Of a DNA stretch of 33,434 nucleotides, positions 16,105-23,840 are shown one piece after another; position 1 is the stretch's first letter, and the number at the start of each line of letters is the position of its first letter. A model generated the notes under the pieces. The model saw only the letters and a list, made by a program, of their open reading frames with translations, ran no database searches and was not told the DNA's origin. The DNA lies in the NCBI GenBank assembly GCA_031272145.1, contig JAISUL010000031.1, positions 1-33,434 on the forward strand, in the 5' to 3' direction. A program made the translations under genes and the position numbers. The stretch comes from Synergistaceae bacterium. GTDB lineage: Bacteria > Synergistota > Synergistia > Synergistales > Aminobacteriaceae.

Positions 16105-17487
16105 ATGGGCAAGAGGATCGTAGTCATAGGCGGAGGGCCTGGCGGATACGTCGCTGCCATACGCGCGGCGCAGCTCGGCGCTGCAGTGACTCTGGTTGAG
16201 AAGGGCAGCCTCGGCGGCACGTGCCTGAACGTCGGCTGCATCCCGACGAAGGTTCTTCTGCACTCGGCGGAGCTCTACAGCGCCGTGAAAAACGAGGGGC
16301 CGTCGATAGGGATTCTCGCGGAGGGCGTTCGTTTCGACTGGGCCGCGATTCAGAAGCGCAAGGCCTCCGTGGTCTCGCAGCTTGTGGGCGGGGTCGGAGT
16401 GCTGCTCAAGTCGAACGGGGTTGATCGCGTGACCGGAGAGGCCAAGCTGACGTCGCCGAGGACGGTCGAGGCCGGCGGCCGCGTCATTGAGGCCGACGCG
16501 ATCGTGATAGCGACCGGCTCGGTGCCGTCCGTCCCCCCCATAAAGGGCCTTGCGATAGGCGGCAACGTGATCACCAGCGACGGAGCACTATCGCTGCCGA
16601 GCCTCCCTGGGAGCATCGCCATAGCGGGGGGCGGGGTCATAGGGGTGGAGTTCGCCTCGGTGTTCTCGTCGTTCGGCGTGTCCGTGACCGTGGTCGAGAT
16701 GCTGCCGCAGATTCTGCCGAACATCGACTCGGAGATCGCGGCTGTGCTTCGCGCGGCGCTTGAGGCCAAGGGCGTCGTCTTCCACACCGGGGCTAAACTA
16801 AACAGCGTGGAGTCCGATGGCTCCTCCGTGTCGCTTGACGTGGGTACGGAGTCAGGGCCGATCAAGCTAAATGTCGACACCCTGCTGGTCGCCACTGGCC
16901 GGCGTCCTTCCGCGCCGGACATGGGGACTGCCGGCGTAGATGTGCAGCGCGGGCGAATCGTGGTCAACGAGTACATGGAGACCAGCGTGCCCGGAATTTA
17001 CGCGATAGGGGACTGCGCCTCGCCGATAATGCTGGCCCACGTGGCGTCACGCGAGGGCGAGATAGCGGTGGAGAACGCCATGGGCGCGCGGGAGAAGATG
17101 GAGTATAAGACCGTGCCCAGCGCGATTTACACGTCTCCGGCTGCGGCGTCGGTCGGCCTGTCGGAGGACGCGGCGAGGAAGGCCGGGCACAAGGTAAAGG
17201 TCGGGCGCTTCCCTCTGTCGGCGAACGGCAAGAGCGTCATCGCTGGCGACGCCGGCGGTTTGATAAAGATCGTCGCGGACGAGCGTTACGACGAGGTGCT
17301 TGGCGTCCACATCCTAGGCGGCCCTGCGACGGACATGATAGCCGAGGCTGGGCTTGCCCTGCGTCTGGAGGCAACGATCGACGAGATCGTGACGACGATA
17401 CACGCGCACCCGACCGTGTCCGAGGCGATGGGCGAGGCGGCGCTGGCAGCGCTTGGCCGCGCGATACACATGCCGAAGAAGCAGTAA
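16105..17487 (+). CDS. lpdA: dihydrolipoyl dehydrogenase E3
   Basis: The 460-residue FAD flavoprotein reoxidises dihydrolipoyl-E2 with NAD+. It has the FAD-binding 'IGGGPGGYVAAIRAAQLGA' (8-26), the redox-active disulfide Cys40/Cys45 in 'GGTCLNVGCIPTK', the NAD-binding 'IAGGGVIGVEFASVFSSFG', the second FAD segment 'GIYAIGDC', and the catalytic pair His435/Glu440 in 'HPTVSEAMGEAA'. No lipoyl domain is fused to it. It starts 12 bases after E2, behind AAGGGGCG. It is the last gene of the operon and is followed directly by a terminator. Confidence 0.97.
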   Translation: MGKRIVVIGGGPGGYVAAIRAAQLGAAVTLVEKGSLGGTCLNVGCIPTKVLLHSAELYSAVKNEGPSIGILAEGVRFDWAAIQKRKASVVSQLVGGVGVLLKSNGVDRVTGEAKLTSPRTVEAGGRVIEADAIVIATGSVPSVPPIKGLAIGGNVITSDGALSLPSLPGSIAIAGGGVIGVEFASVFSSFGVSVTVVEMLPQILPNIDSEIAAVLRAALEAKGVVFHTGAKLNSVESDGSSVSLDVGTESGPIKLNVDTLLVATGRRPSAPDMGTAGVDVQRGRIVVNEYMETSVPGIYAIGDCASPIMLAHVASREGEIAVENAMGAREKMEYKTVPSAIYTSPAAASVGLSEDAARKAGHKVKVGRFPLSANGKSVIAGDAGGLIKIVADERYDEVLGVHILGGPATDMIAEAGLALRLEATIDEIVTTIHAHPTVSEAMGEAALAALGRAIHMPKKQ

Positions 17488-17497
17488 TAAAGCAACG

Positions 17498-17532
17498 GCG
17501 CGGGGGGTGGCGTGATCGTTCCCCGCGCTTTT
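17498..17532 (+). terminator. terminator of the dehydrogenase operon
   Basis: An 8-bp stem (GCGCGGGG at 17498-17505 with CCCCGCGC at 17521-17528) and a 15-base loop are followed by TTTT. The T-run overlaps the stop codon of the convergent coiled-coil gene. Confidence 0.8.
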
Positions 17533-18163
17533 ACTTCAATAAGTACTGGAGCGCCATCGGTACCAGCAAGGCCAGGACTACCCCGCCGAACATCCACCAG
17601 AAACGGGAGTCCACCCTCTCGAACTTCTCGTCGAGCTTCTTGCTGAGGTCGTCGATCCTCGCGTTGAGCTCCTTGCTGACGCCGTCGATCTTCGCGTCGA
17701 GCTTATCGCTGACGCCGTCGATCTTCGCGTTGAGCTCCTTGCCGACGCCGTCGATCTTCGCGTCGAGGCGATCGAACTTTGCGTCCACACCGTCGAACTT
17801 TGCGTCCACACCGTCGAACCTCTTATCGAGGCGCACTACGTCCTCGGAGACCTTGTCGACTTTCCCTTCGAGACGGGCTACGTCCTCGCGGGTCGCACCG
17901 AGCTTCTCGTCGAGGCGCTCAACCTTCTCGTCGAGGCGCGAGATGTCCTCCCGCACCTTCCTGAAGTTCTCGTTCGACAGGGCATCCTGCTTGTCCTGCG
18001 CCGCCCTGATGCCGTCCACCTTGCAGTCCAGACGCCTGACCTCGGCGCCGAACACCTTCTCGTCGACGGGCGTGATGTAGAGAGACGTCATCTCCATCTC
18101 GCCCCAATCGCCAAGCGCCCGCGGCTCGTCCTTCACCATCGTGTCCTCGGCCATGACTAACAT
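17531..18163 (-). CDS. coiled-coil protein with C-terminal membrane helix
   Basis: The product has 210 residues, with the ATG at 18163 chosen because GGAGG lies 8 bases upstream; an in-frame GTG at 18187 has none. No enzyme family is recognised. After a short variable N-terminus the chain is a long charged coiled coil ('DEKVERLDEKLGATREDVARLEGKVDKVSEDVVRLDKRF'). It then shifts to an 11-residue repeat (AKIDGVGKELN / AKIDGVSDKLD / AKIDGVSKELN / ARIDDLSKKLD) and ends in one membrane helix ('WWMFGGVVLALLVPMALQYL'). It would be a tail-anchored rod. Similar small coiled-coil membrane proteins lie at the right end of the window. It is convergent with lpdA and divergent from the TolC-like gene. Function unknown. 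Confidence 0.8.
   Translation of the reverse strand: MLVMAEDTMVKDEPRALGDWGEMEMTSLYITPVDEKVFGAEVRRLDCKVDGIRAAQDKQDALSNENFRKVREDISRLDEKVERLDEKLGATREDVARLEGKVDKVSEDVVRLDKRFDGVDAKFDGVDAKFDRLDAKIDGVGKELNAKIDGVSDKLDAKIDGVSKELNARIDDLSKKLDEKFERVDSRFWWMFGGVVLALLVPMALQYLLK
17775..17816 (-). repeat. perfect 21-bp tandem duplication in the coiled-coil gene
   Basis: Two identical 21-bp units (17775-17795 and 17796-17816) encode the heptad DGVDAKF twice, just where the coil switches to an 11-residue pattern. Confidence 0.85.
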
Positions 18164-18180
18164 CACCTCGCCCTCCGATA

Positions 18181-18209
18181 TTAACACATATCGCGCGTTG
18201 TATTATAAT
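18181..18209 (+). promoter_or_regulatory. sigma-70-type promoter of TolC-like/pepT/dnaG gene run
   Basis: TTAACA (18181-18186), a 17-base spacer and TATAAT (18204-18209) form a near-consensus promoter 38 bases before the GTG of the TolC-like gene. It is the only convincing promoter before five co-directional genes. Confidence 0.7.
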
Positions 18210-18247
18210 GTGCGGTACATGAATCTTCGGAAGGGCGGTAGTCCGCG

Positions 18248-19702
18248 GTGAAACATTTTTCTGGTTTTTGGAGGCGCTGCGCCATCCTCGCGTTATTCGC
18301 GCTGCTCGCGCTGAACGCGACGGAAAGCGCGGCGGAGGACGAGAGATGGGTGGCGCTGGTGCGAAAGTACTCGGCGCCGGAAAACGCGGCGGTGCTAAAC
18401 AGGCCGCTTCCTCTCGAAGTCCTGGCGCGGTGGTGGGACGCTTTGGGCGACGACGTTCTGACGCAGCTCGTCGAACAGGCGTTCAAGGACAACAAGGATA
18501 TGAAGACGGCGCGGGCAAAGGTCATGGAGTCACGCGCCTCGCTCGGCATAGCCAAGTCCGCCAATATGCCCGTCGTCGACACGACGGACTACTGGTATAG
18601 GACAAGGACGTCCGAGAACAACGGGACGGGCAACGGCCAGACCGTCGGCCTGTACCACCTCGGCGTAGACGCCTCGTGGGAGCTAGACCTGTTCGGGCGC
18701 AACGCGGACAGCATAAGCGCAGCCGCGGCCACCCTCGAGGCTGACTACGCCTCCCTGCACGACGCGTGGGTGTCCCTGTCGGCCGAGGTCGCTCTCACCT
18801 ACATCTCGCTGCGCACGCTTCAGAGCCGCCTGGACATAGCGGAAAAGAACCTGACGCTCCAGACCGACACCCTGGATCTGGTTCGCTCCCAGTACGCGGC
18901 AGGGCTGACCAACGCCCTGGCCTTGGCTCAGGCACGCTACTCAGTCGAGGAGACGAGGGCGACGATACCGACGCTGAAGGCCAACATCGAGCAAACCGTG
19001 AACGCCCTCGCCATTCTGGTCGGCGAGGTGCCTGGCAGCCTGCTTCTGGCCAGAGAAAGGAAGCCCCTGCCCAAGCCGGACGCGTCGGTTCTGATTGGCA
19101 TACCCGCGGAGGCAGTCCGCCAAAGGCCGGACATACGCGCCGCCGAGCGCCGCCTCGCCGCCCAGACCGCCACGAGAAAGTCCGCCGAGAAGGACCTGCT
19201 CCCAAGCTTCTCGCTCATCGGCTCGATCGGGCTTGAGTCGCTTTCGAGCGGCAACCTGCTCTTCGGGGACAGCCTCGGCTTCAACATCGGCCCCCGCATA
19301 ACCCTGCCCATCTTCCACGGCGGCGCCATACGCAAGAACATCAAGGTTCAGTCCGCTAAGGAGGAGCAGCTCCTGGCAGCGTACGAGAAGACCGTGCTGA
19401 ACGCCGTCGCCGAGGTGCGCAACGCTCTGACGTCCAACCTGCGCGAGCGCGAGCGCAACGCCTCTCTGGCGCGCGGGGTCGAGGCCGCTAGTGAGGCATG
19501 CGAGTCTGCCGAAGACCTCTACATAAACGGCCTGGCCGACTTCAGCAACGTCATCATAACTCAGCAGGCCCTGCTCTCCCTGGAGGACGACTACGCCTCC
19601 AGCGAGGGCGCTATGGTCTCGAACATCGTGAACTTATTCAAGGCCCTCGGCGGCGGCTGGGAACCGCTTGCACCGTCGCTATCCGCGCAGCAAAAGGAGT
19701 AA
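18248..19702 (+). CDS. TolC/NodT-type outer-membrane efflux factor
   Basis: The 484-residue outer-membrane factor belongs to the NodT/OprM-like branch of TolC proteins, which form trimeric channels for RND or ABC export. A signal peptide (core 'CAILALFALLALNATESAAED') is followed by 'WWDALGDDVLTQLVEQAFKDNKDMKTA', the mid-protein 'GVDASWELDLFGRNADSISAAAATLEAD', 'RQRPDIRAAERRLAAQTA', 'NIGPRITLPIFHGG' and the second helical repeat. Unlike most members of the OprM branch it lacks a lipobox Cys after the signal peptide. It starts with GTG behind GAAGGGCGG. No periplasmic adaptor or inner-membrane pump is encoded nearby, so its partner must lie elsewhere. Confidence 0.9.
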   Translation: MKHFSGFWRRCAILALFALLALNATESAAEDERWVALVRKYSAPENAAVLNRPLPLEVLARWWDALGDDVLTQLVEQAFKDNKDMKTARAKVMESRASLGIAKSANMPVVDTTDYWYRTRTSENNGTGNGQTVGLYHLGVDASWELDLFGRNADSISAAAATLEADYASLHDAWVSLSAEVALTYISLRTLQSRLDIAEKNLTLQTDTLDLVRSQYAAGLTNALALAQARYSVEETRATIPTLKANIEQTVNALAILVGEVPGSLLLARERKPLPKPDASVLIGIPAEAVRQRPDIRAAERRLAAQTATRKSAEKDLLPSFSLIGSIGLESLSSGNLLFGDSLGFNIGPRITLPIFHGGAIRKNIKVQSAKEEQLLAAYEKTVLNAVAEVRNALTSNLRERERNASLARGVEAASEACESAEDLYINGLADFSNVIITQQALLSLEDDYASSEGAMVSNIVNLFKALGGGWEPLAPSLSAQQKE

Positions 19703-19706
19703 GAGA

Positions 19707-20972
19707 ATGTACTCTACGCTCGAACGTTTCTTGCGGTACGTAACGTACGACACCCAGTCGGTCGAGGGAGCGCAGACCGTGCCGTCCACGCCGGGGCAGG
19801 CGGTACTCGCCGAGGTCTTGGCGGAGGATCTGCGATCGCTCGGCATAAATGCGTCAGTTAGCGAACACGCCTACGTCACGGCGTCCCTTCCGTCGAACCT
19901 TCCTAGCGGACATGCCGCACCGGCCGTGGGCTTCGTCGCGCACATGGACACGGCGACGGAGCTAACGGGCAAAAACGTGGCTCCGAGGGTCGTCGAGAAC
20001 TACGACGGAGGCGAGATAGTTCTTCGCCCCGGGCAGGACCCAGTCGTGCTCTCCCCCGCTGACTTCCCGTACTTGGCCGACTACAAGGGGCAGGACGTCG
20101 TCGTAACGGACGGAAACACCCTGCTCGGCGCCGACAACAAGGCCGGCATCGCCGAGATAATCGGAGCAGTAGATTATCTAGTCCACCACCCGGAAATAAG
20201 GCACGGGGACGTCAAGATCGCCTTCACCCCGGACGAGGAGGTGGGGCATCTGGCGAAGTTTCTCGACGTAGAGAAGTGGGGGGCTGACTTCGCCTACACC
20301 CTCGACGGAGGCCCGGTCGGCGAAATATCCTACGAGAACTTCAACGCCGCCGGAGCCAAGGTGACGATAAAGGGACGCGCCGTCCACCCAGGCAAGGCGA
20401 AGGGCCTGATGCTGAACGCCGTCACGATGGGGCAGGAGCTCAACGCCCTGTTCCCCCCTGCTGAGACGCCGGCCACGACGGAGGGCTACGAGGGCTACTA
20501 CCACTGCATGAACTTCGAGGGCAGCACTGAGAGCGCTGTGCTTCGATATATCATACGGGACCACGACTCGCGGAAGTTCGACGAGCGCAAGAGGTTCGTC
20601 GAGAAGGCCGTCGCTTGGATGAACGACAAGTACGGCGGGCGGTTCACTCTCGAAATATGGGATCAGTACCGCAACATGCTGGACAAGATCAAGGAGAGCG
20701 GCAAGGGCTTCGTGGTCGACACGGCTATGGAGGCGATGCGCCTGCTCGACATAACGCCGCGGGTCATCCCGATGCGCGGCGGCACGGACGGCGCCACTCT
20801 GACGCAGAAGGGCCTTGTTACTCCCAACCTATTCACCGGCGGCCACAACTACCACGGAAGGTTCGAGTTCATCTCAGTCCAGGCGATGGAGAAGGCCACG
20901 TCGATGGTCTTGAAGATACTTGATCTTTTTGCCTCGCCCTCGCCCTCGGCCTCGCGGGGGTGGCCGAAGTGA
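19707..20972 (+). CDS. pepT: peptidase T (tripeptide aminopeptidase, M20B)
   Basis: The 421-residue cytosolic di-zinc aminopeptidase removes N-terminal residues from tripeptides. The metal and catalytic residues of M20B are present: His79 and Asp81 in 'VAHMDTA', Asp143 in 'LLGADNKAG', Glu177/Glu178 in 'TPDEEVG', Asp200 in 'TLDGG', and the late His in 'GGHNYHG'. AAGGAG before the ATG at 19707 fixes the start, four bases after the TolC-like stop. The last dozen residues ('SPSPSASRGWPK') are an extension coded by a CCCTCG-type repeat, and they overlap the next gene by 13 bases. Confidence 0.95.
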   Translation: MYSTLERFLRYVTYDTQSVEGAQTVPSTPGQAVLAEVLAEDLRSLGINASVSEHAYVTASLPSNLPSGHAAPAVGFVAHMDTATELTGKNVAPRVVENYDGGEIVLRPGQDPVVLSPADFPYLADYKGQDVVVTDGNTLLGADNKAGIAEIIGAVDYLVHHPEIRHGDVKIAFTPDEEVGHLAKFLDVEKWGADFAYTLDGGPVGEISYENFNAAGAKVTIKGRAVHPGKAKGLMLNAVTMGQELNALFPPAETPATTEGYEGYYHCMNFEGSTESAVLRYIIRDHDSRKFDERKRFVEKAVAWMNDKYGGRFTLEIWDQYRNMLDKIKESGKGFVVDTAMEAMRLLDITPRVIPMRGGTDGATLTQKGLVTPNLFTGGHNYHGRFEFISVQAMEKATSMVLKILDLFASPSPSASRGWPK

Positions 20973-22564
20973 ACTTCCGCGACAAAACGGGCGAGAGGGC
21001 ATATTCGCTTCTGCTGGAGCTGGCCGCCATTCCGAGCGTGACGGGCTCAGACGGCGGGGAGGAGGCGTGCGCGGCGTTCATCCGCGATCACGTGGCGAAA
21101 ATCCCGTACTTCGCCGAGAGGCCGGAGGATATGCACTTTATCCCAGTCGGCCCCGACAACCGCCGCCACGCTGTCGCCGCCCTGCTGCGGGCAGAGAGGG
21201 AGACCAAGAAAACCGTCATCCTAACGGGGCACTTCGACGTGGTGGACGCAGAGTCGTGCGGGCCTCTGAAACAATGGGCTTTCTCGCCGCTGGAGTACAC
21301 CGAGCGCGTCGGCTCGGTCGCGCTGTCGGACGACGCCAGAGCCGACCTCGAATCGGGACACTGGCTCTTCGGCAGAGGCGTCTCGGACATGAAAACCGGC
21401 GTCGCGCTGAACATCTGCCTTCTTGAGGACTACGCCGAGGCGCGGGGACAGCTCGGCTTCAACGTCCTGCTCCTTCTCGTGCCGGACGAGGAGGGCGACT
21501 CGGCTGGGATGCGCGGGTCGGTTCCGTTCCTTGCGCAGCTGCAGCGCGATGAGGGGCTGGAGTTCGCCATCTGCGTGGACACGGAGCCAGTCTTCGAGAG
21601 CGCAGACGACAAGACCGGCGCCCCGTGCCCCACCGTATTCTACGGAAGCATCGGGAAGCTGATGCCGCTCTTCATGTGCGTCGGGCGCGAAAGCCACGCT
21701 GGGGAGTACGACCAAGGGCTGAACTCGGCCCTGATCGCCTCGTACCTGATAGCGTCGCTGGAGGGCAGGATGGCCGACACGCTCGGCGATCAGTCCTTCC
21801 CGCCAATGTGCTGCCTCCGCGTGAAGGACATGAGGAGCGCCTACTCCGTGACTCTGCCGGAGCGAACGGTGCTCTACTTCAACTGCCTGACTGTGAGGAG
21901 GACGCCGGACGCGGTCTTCAACGAGATGAAGGAGCGCGCAATGGACGCCCTGTGGGAGACCCTTGCCCACCTCCGGCACTCCGGATGGGAGCCGCGCGTG
22001 CTCACAGTGGCCGAGGTCATGCGGCAGGCGGCAGAGAAGGATGATGACGCATTACTTAAAACTATGCTTGACTTGACATCAGCGGACGAGCGCGAGCGCA
22101 ACATAGAGGCCCTGTCCTGCGCGCTGGACCTGCTGGGCGAGAAGGGGCCACTCGTCGTCGTGGGCTTCGTGCCGCCGGTGTACCCGCCACGCCTGAACGA
22201 AAACGCCTCCCCTGCCGAGATGGCCATACGCGCCGCAGTGCCGGCCCTGAGGGAGCACCTAAATGCGGAGGGCTTCGGACTGAGGGAGGCGGAGGTCTTT
22301 CAAGGCATCACGGACATGAGCTTCACCGGCTTCCGCGGCGCCGGGCTGGACTCCGTGGCCAAGAACATCCCGCTTTGGGGACGGGACTACGCCCTGCCCA
22401 TAGAGGAGCTGCGGAAGCTCGACATACCGTTCGTGATATTCGGCCCTATGGGGAAGGACGCGCACAAGCTGGCCGAGAGGGTGGAGCTCAACTTCGCCTT
22501 CAACGTCCTGCCGTCCGTCCTGCCGCGTTTTCTGTCGAGCGTCACTAGCGTGAGCTGCGCCTAA
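20960..22564 (+). CDS. RocB-like M20 family peptidase
   Basis: This 534-residue M20 metallopeptidase homologue resembles RocB, a protein linked to arginine use in Bacillus whose exact reaction is unclear. The di-zinc ligands fit M20: His91/Asp93 in 'TGHFDVVD', Asp143 in 'GRGVSDMKTG', Glu177/Glu178 in 'VPDEEGDS' and a late His in 'GKDAHKL'. The middle region is the long insert typical of RocB ('YGSIGKLMPLFMCVGRESHAGEYDQGLNS'). The GTG start overlaps the end of pepT, and a GTG three codons later is an alternative. Coupling to pepT suggests peptide or amino-acid catabolism. Confidence 0.85.
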   Translation: MAEVNFRDKTGERAYSLLLELAAIPSVTGSDGGEEACAAFIRDHVAKIPYFAERPEDMHFIPVGPDNRRHAVAALLRAERETKKTVILTGHFDVVDAESCGPLKQWAFSPLEYTERVGSVALSDDARADLESGHWLFGRGVSDMKTGVALNICLLEDYAEARGQLGFNVLLLLVPDEEGDSAGMRGSVPFLAQLQRDEGLEFAICVDTEPVFESADDKTGAPCPTVFYGSIGKLMPLFMCVGRESHAGEYDQGLNSALIASYLIASLEGRMADTLGDQSFPPMCCLRVKDMRSAYSVTLPERTVLYFNCLTVRRTPDAVFNEMKERAMDALWETLAHLRHSGWEPRVLTVAEVMRQAAEKDDDALLKTMLDLTSADERERNIEALSCALDLLGEKGPLVVVGFVPPVYPPRLNENASPAEMAIRAAVPALREHLNAEGFGLREAEVFQGITDMSFTGFRGAGLDSVAKNIPLWGRDYALPIEELRKLDIPFVIFGPMGKDAHKLAERVELNFAFNVLPSVLPRFLSSVTSVSCA

Positions 22565-22582
22565 TGGGGCGGGGCTCACGGG

Positions 22583-22638
22583 GCGTGGTGCACGGAGTGT
22601 GGTTCACGAAGTGTGGTTCACGAAGTGATGGTTCGGCG
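22583..22638 (+). repeat. 14-bp tandem repeat across the LptF/G start
   Basis: Four 14-bp units, the second and third identical (GTGTGGTTCACGAA), the first and fourth diverged, span the start region of the LptF/G gene. The unit is not a multiple of three, so a copy change would move the possible start codons and any upstream frame. Confidence 0.75.
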
Positions 22639-23839
22639 CTTTAGGCTTCCGATCCTCGACCGTCTGATCCTGATCGAGATAACGGGGCCGTTTCTGTTCG
22701 GGATGTTTATCTTCACGATGATCTTCGTCGCCGGAGACCTGATGTTTCAGGCGGCGAAGCTGGTCATCGAGCACGGCGTGTCGCTGGGCGTTGTGGCGCG
22801 CCTATTTGTCTACAGGCTGCCGGAGGTCGTTGCCCTCACTCTGCCTATGTCATGCCTCCTTTCCACGCTCCTGGGAATGTCGCGCCTCGCGTCCAACAGC
22901 GAGCTCGTGGCACTCAAGTCCATAGGCGTGCCGTTCTCGCGGGTGCTGCGCCCGGTGCTCATGGCCTCGTTCGCCGTGGCGCTGGGCGCCTTGGTCTTCA
23001 ACGAGACCATCGTGCCGGTCACGACTCAGGCAGCCGAGAACCTGATGCGCTATGAGATATTCAAGAACCAGTCCTCCGCGCTCCAGGAGAAGGTCTTCCT
23101 CCGCGACGAGAGCGACGGGGAGCTTAAGCGCGTCATCTACCTGGACCAGCTCGACACGGCGGCTGGGACTATGAGCAACGTCATGCTGCACGAGTTCGAC
23201 AAGAACCGCCTGACGCGGGAGTCGTTCGCGAAAAGCGGGATATGGAAGGACGGCGAGTGGTGGATCGAGGACGGCAGGGTCTTCGAGGTCGCGGAGGACG
23301 GGGCCGTGCGCCTGCTGTTCCGCTTCGACAGGCAGAGGCTGGCGCTGAACCTCTCGCCCGAGCAGCTTCAGCGCCGAAGCAAGCGCCCGGTGGACATGAG
23401 CGCGAGGGAGCTCTGGCGCTACATAACCGAGGCGCGCGCCGCCGGAACCGACCTCTCACCCCTGTGGATGCTGTTCCACCTGAAGCTGGCAGTGCCATGG
23501 GCATGCGTGATCATGGCGGCGCTGGGCGCAAGCTTCGGGGCGTCGCGGAAGGGGCGCTCCGGGTCAGGCGTGGGCTTCGGCATAAGCGTCGTGTTCGTCT
23601 TCGCATACTACGTCATCATGTCATTCTGCCGCGCCCTGGGCGAGTCGGGCAACATGCCGCCCATTCTTGCCGCCTGGACGCCCAACATAGTCTTCCTGTT
23701 CGTGACCCTGTTCTTCGCCCGAAGGGTCGACGAAAACCCGGTAGCAAGAGCAAAAGTAAAACCTAAACCCACCCCCAAATCCACGTCTGCGGCTCCAGCA
23801 AGGCGCATCGCCAGACGCCGCAGCTCTAACACATACTGA
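22628..23839 (+). CDS. LptF/LptG family permease (YjgP/YjgQ)
   Basis: The 403-residue inner-membrane protein belongs to the LptF/LptG family, which with the ATPase LptB extracts lipopolysaccharide for transport to the outer membrane. Three N-terminal helices include 'PFLFGMFIFTMIFVAGDLMF' and 'LPEVVALTLPMSCLLSTLLGMSRLASNSELVALKSIG', the family signature. A periplasmic beta-rich domain (about 125-265) and three C-terminal helices follow. The basic tail is 'KVKPKPTPKSTS', then Arg-rich. The start is unclear: GTG 22613, GTG 22625 and ATG 22628 all lie in the 14-bp repeat and none has a good ribosome site. Whether it is LptF or LptG is undecided. Its presence shows a diderm cell. Confidence 0.88.
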   Translation: MVRRFRLPILDRLILIEITGPFLFGMFIFTMIFVAGDLMFQAAKLVIEHGVSLGVVARLFVYRLPEVVALTLPMSCLLSTLLGMSRLASNSELVALKSIGVPFSRVLRPVLMASFAVALGALVFNETIVPVTTQAAENLMRYEIFKNQSSALQEKVFLRDESDGELKRVIYLDQLDTAAGTMSNVMLHEFDKNRLTRESFAKSGIWKDGEWWIEDGRVFEVAEDGAVRLLFRFDRQRLALNLSPEQLQRRSKRPVDMSARELWRYITEARAAGTDLSPLWMLFHLKLAVPWACVIMAALGASFGASRKGRSGSGVGFGISVVFVFAYYVIMSFCRALGESGNMPPILAAWTPNIVFLFVTLFFARRVDENPVARAKVKPKPTPKSTSAAPARRIARRRSSNTY

Positions 23840-23840
23840 A

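Noticed and set aside
18248-19702. TolC-like gene as part of an efflux operon
   Set aside because: No adaptor or pump gene is adjacent; the neighbours are peptidases and housekeeping genes.
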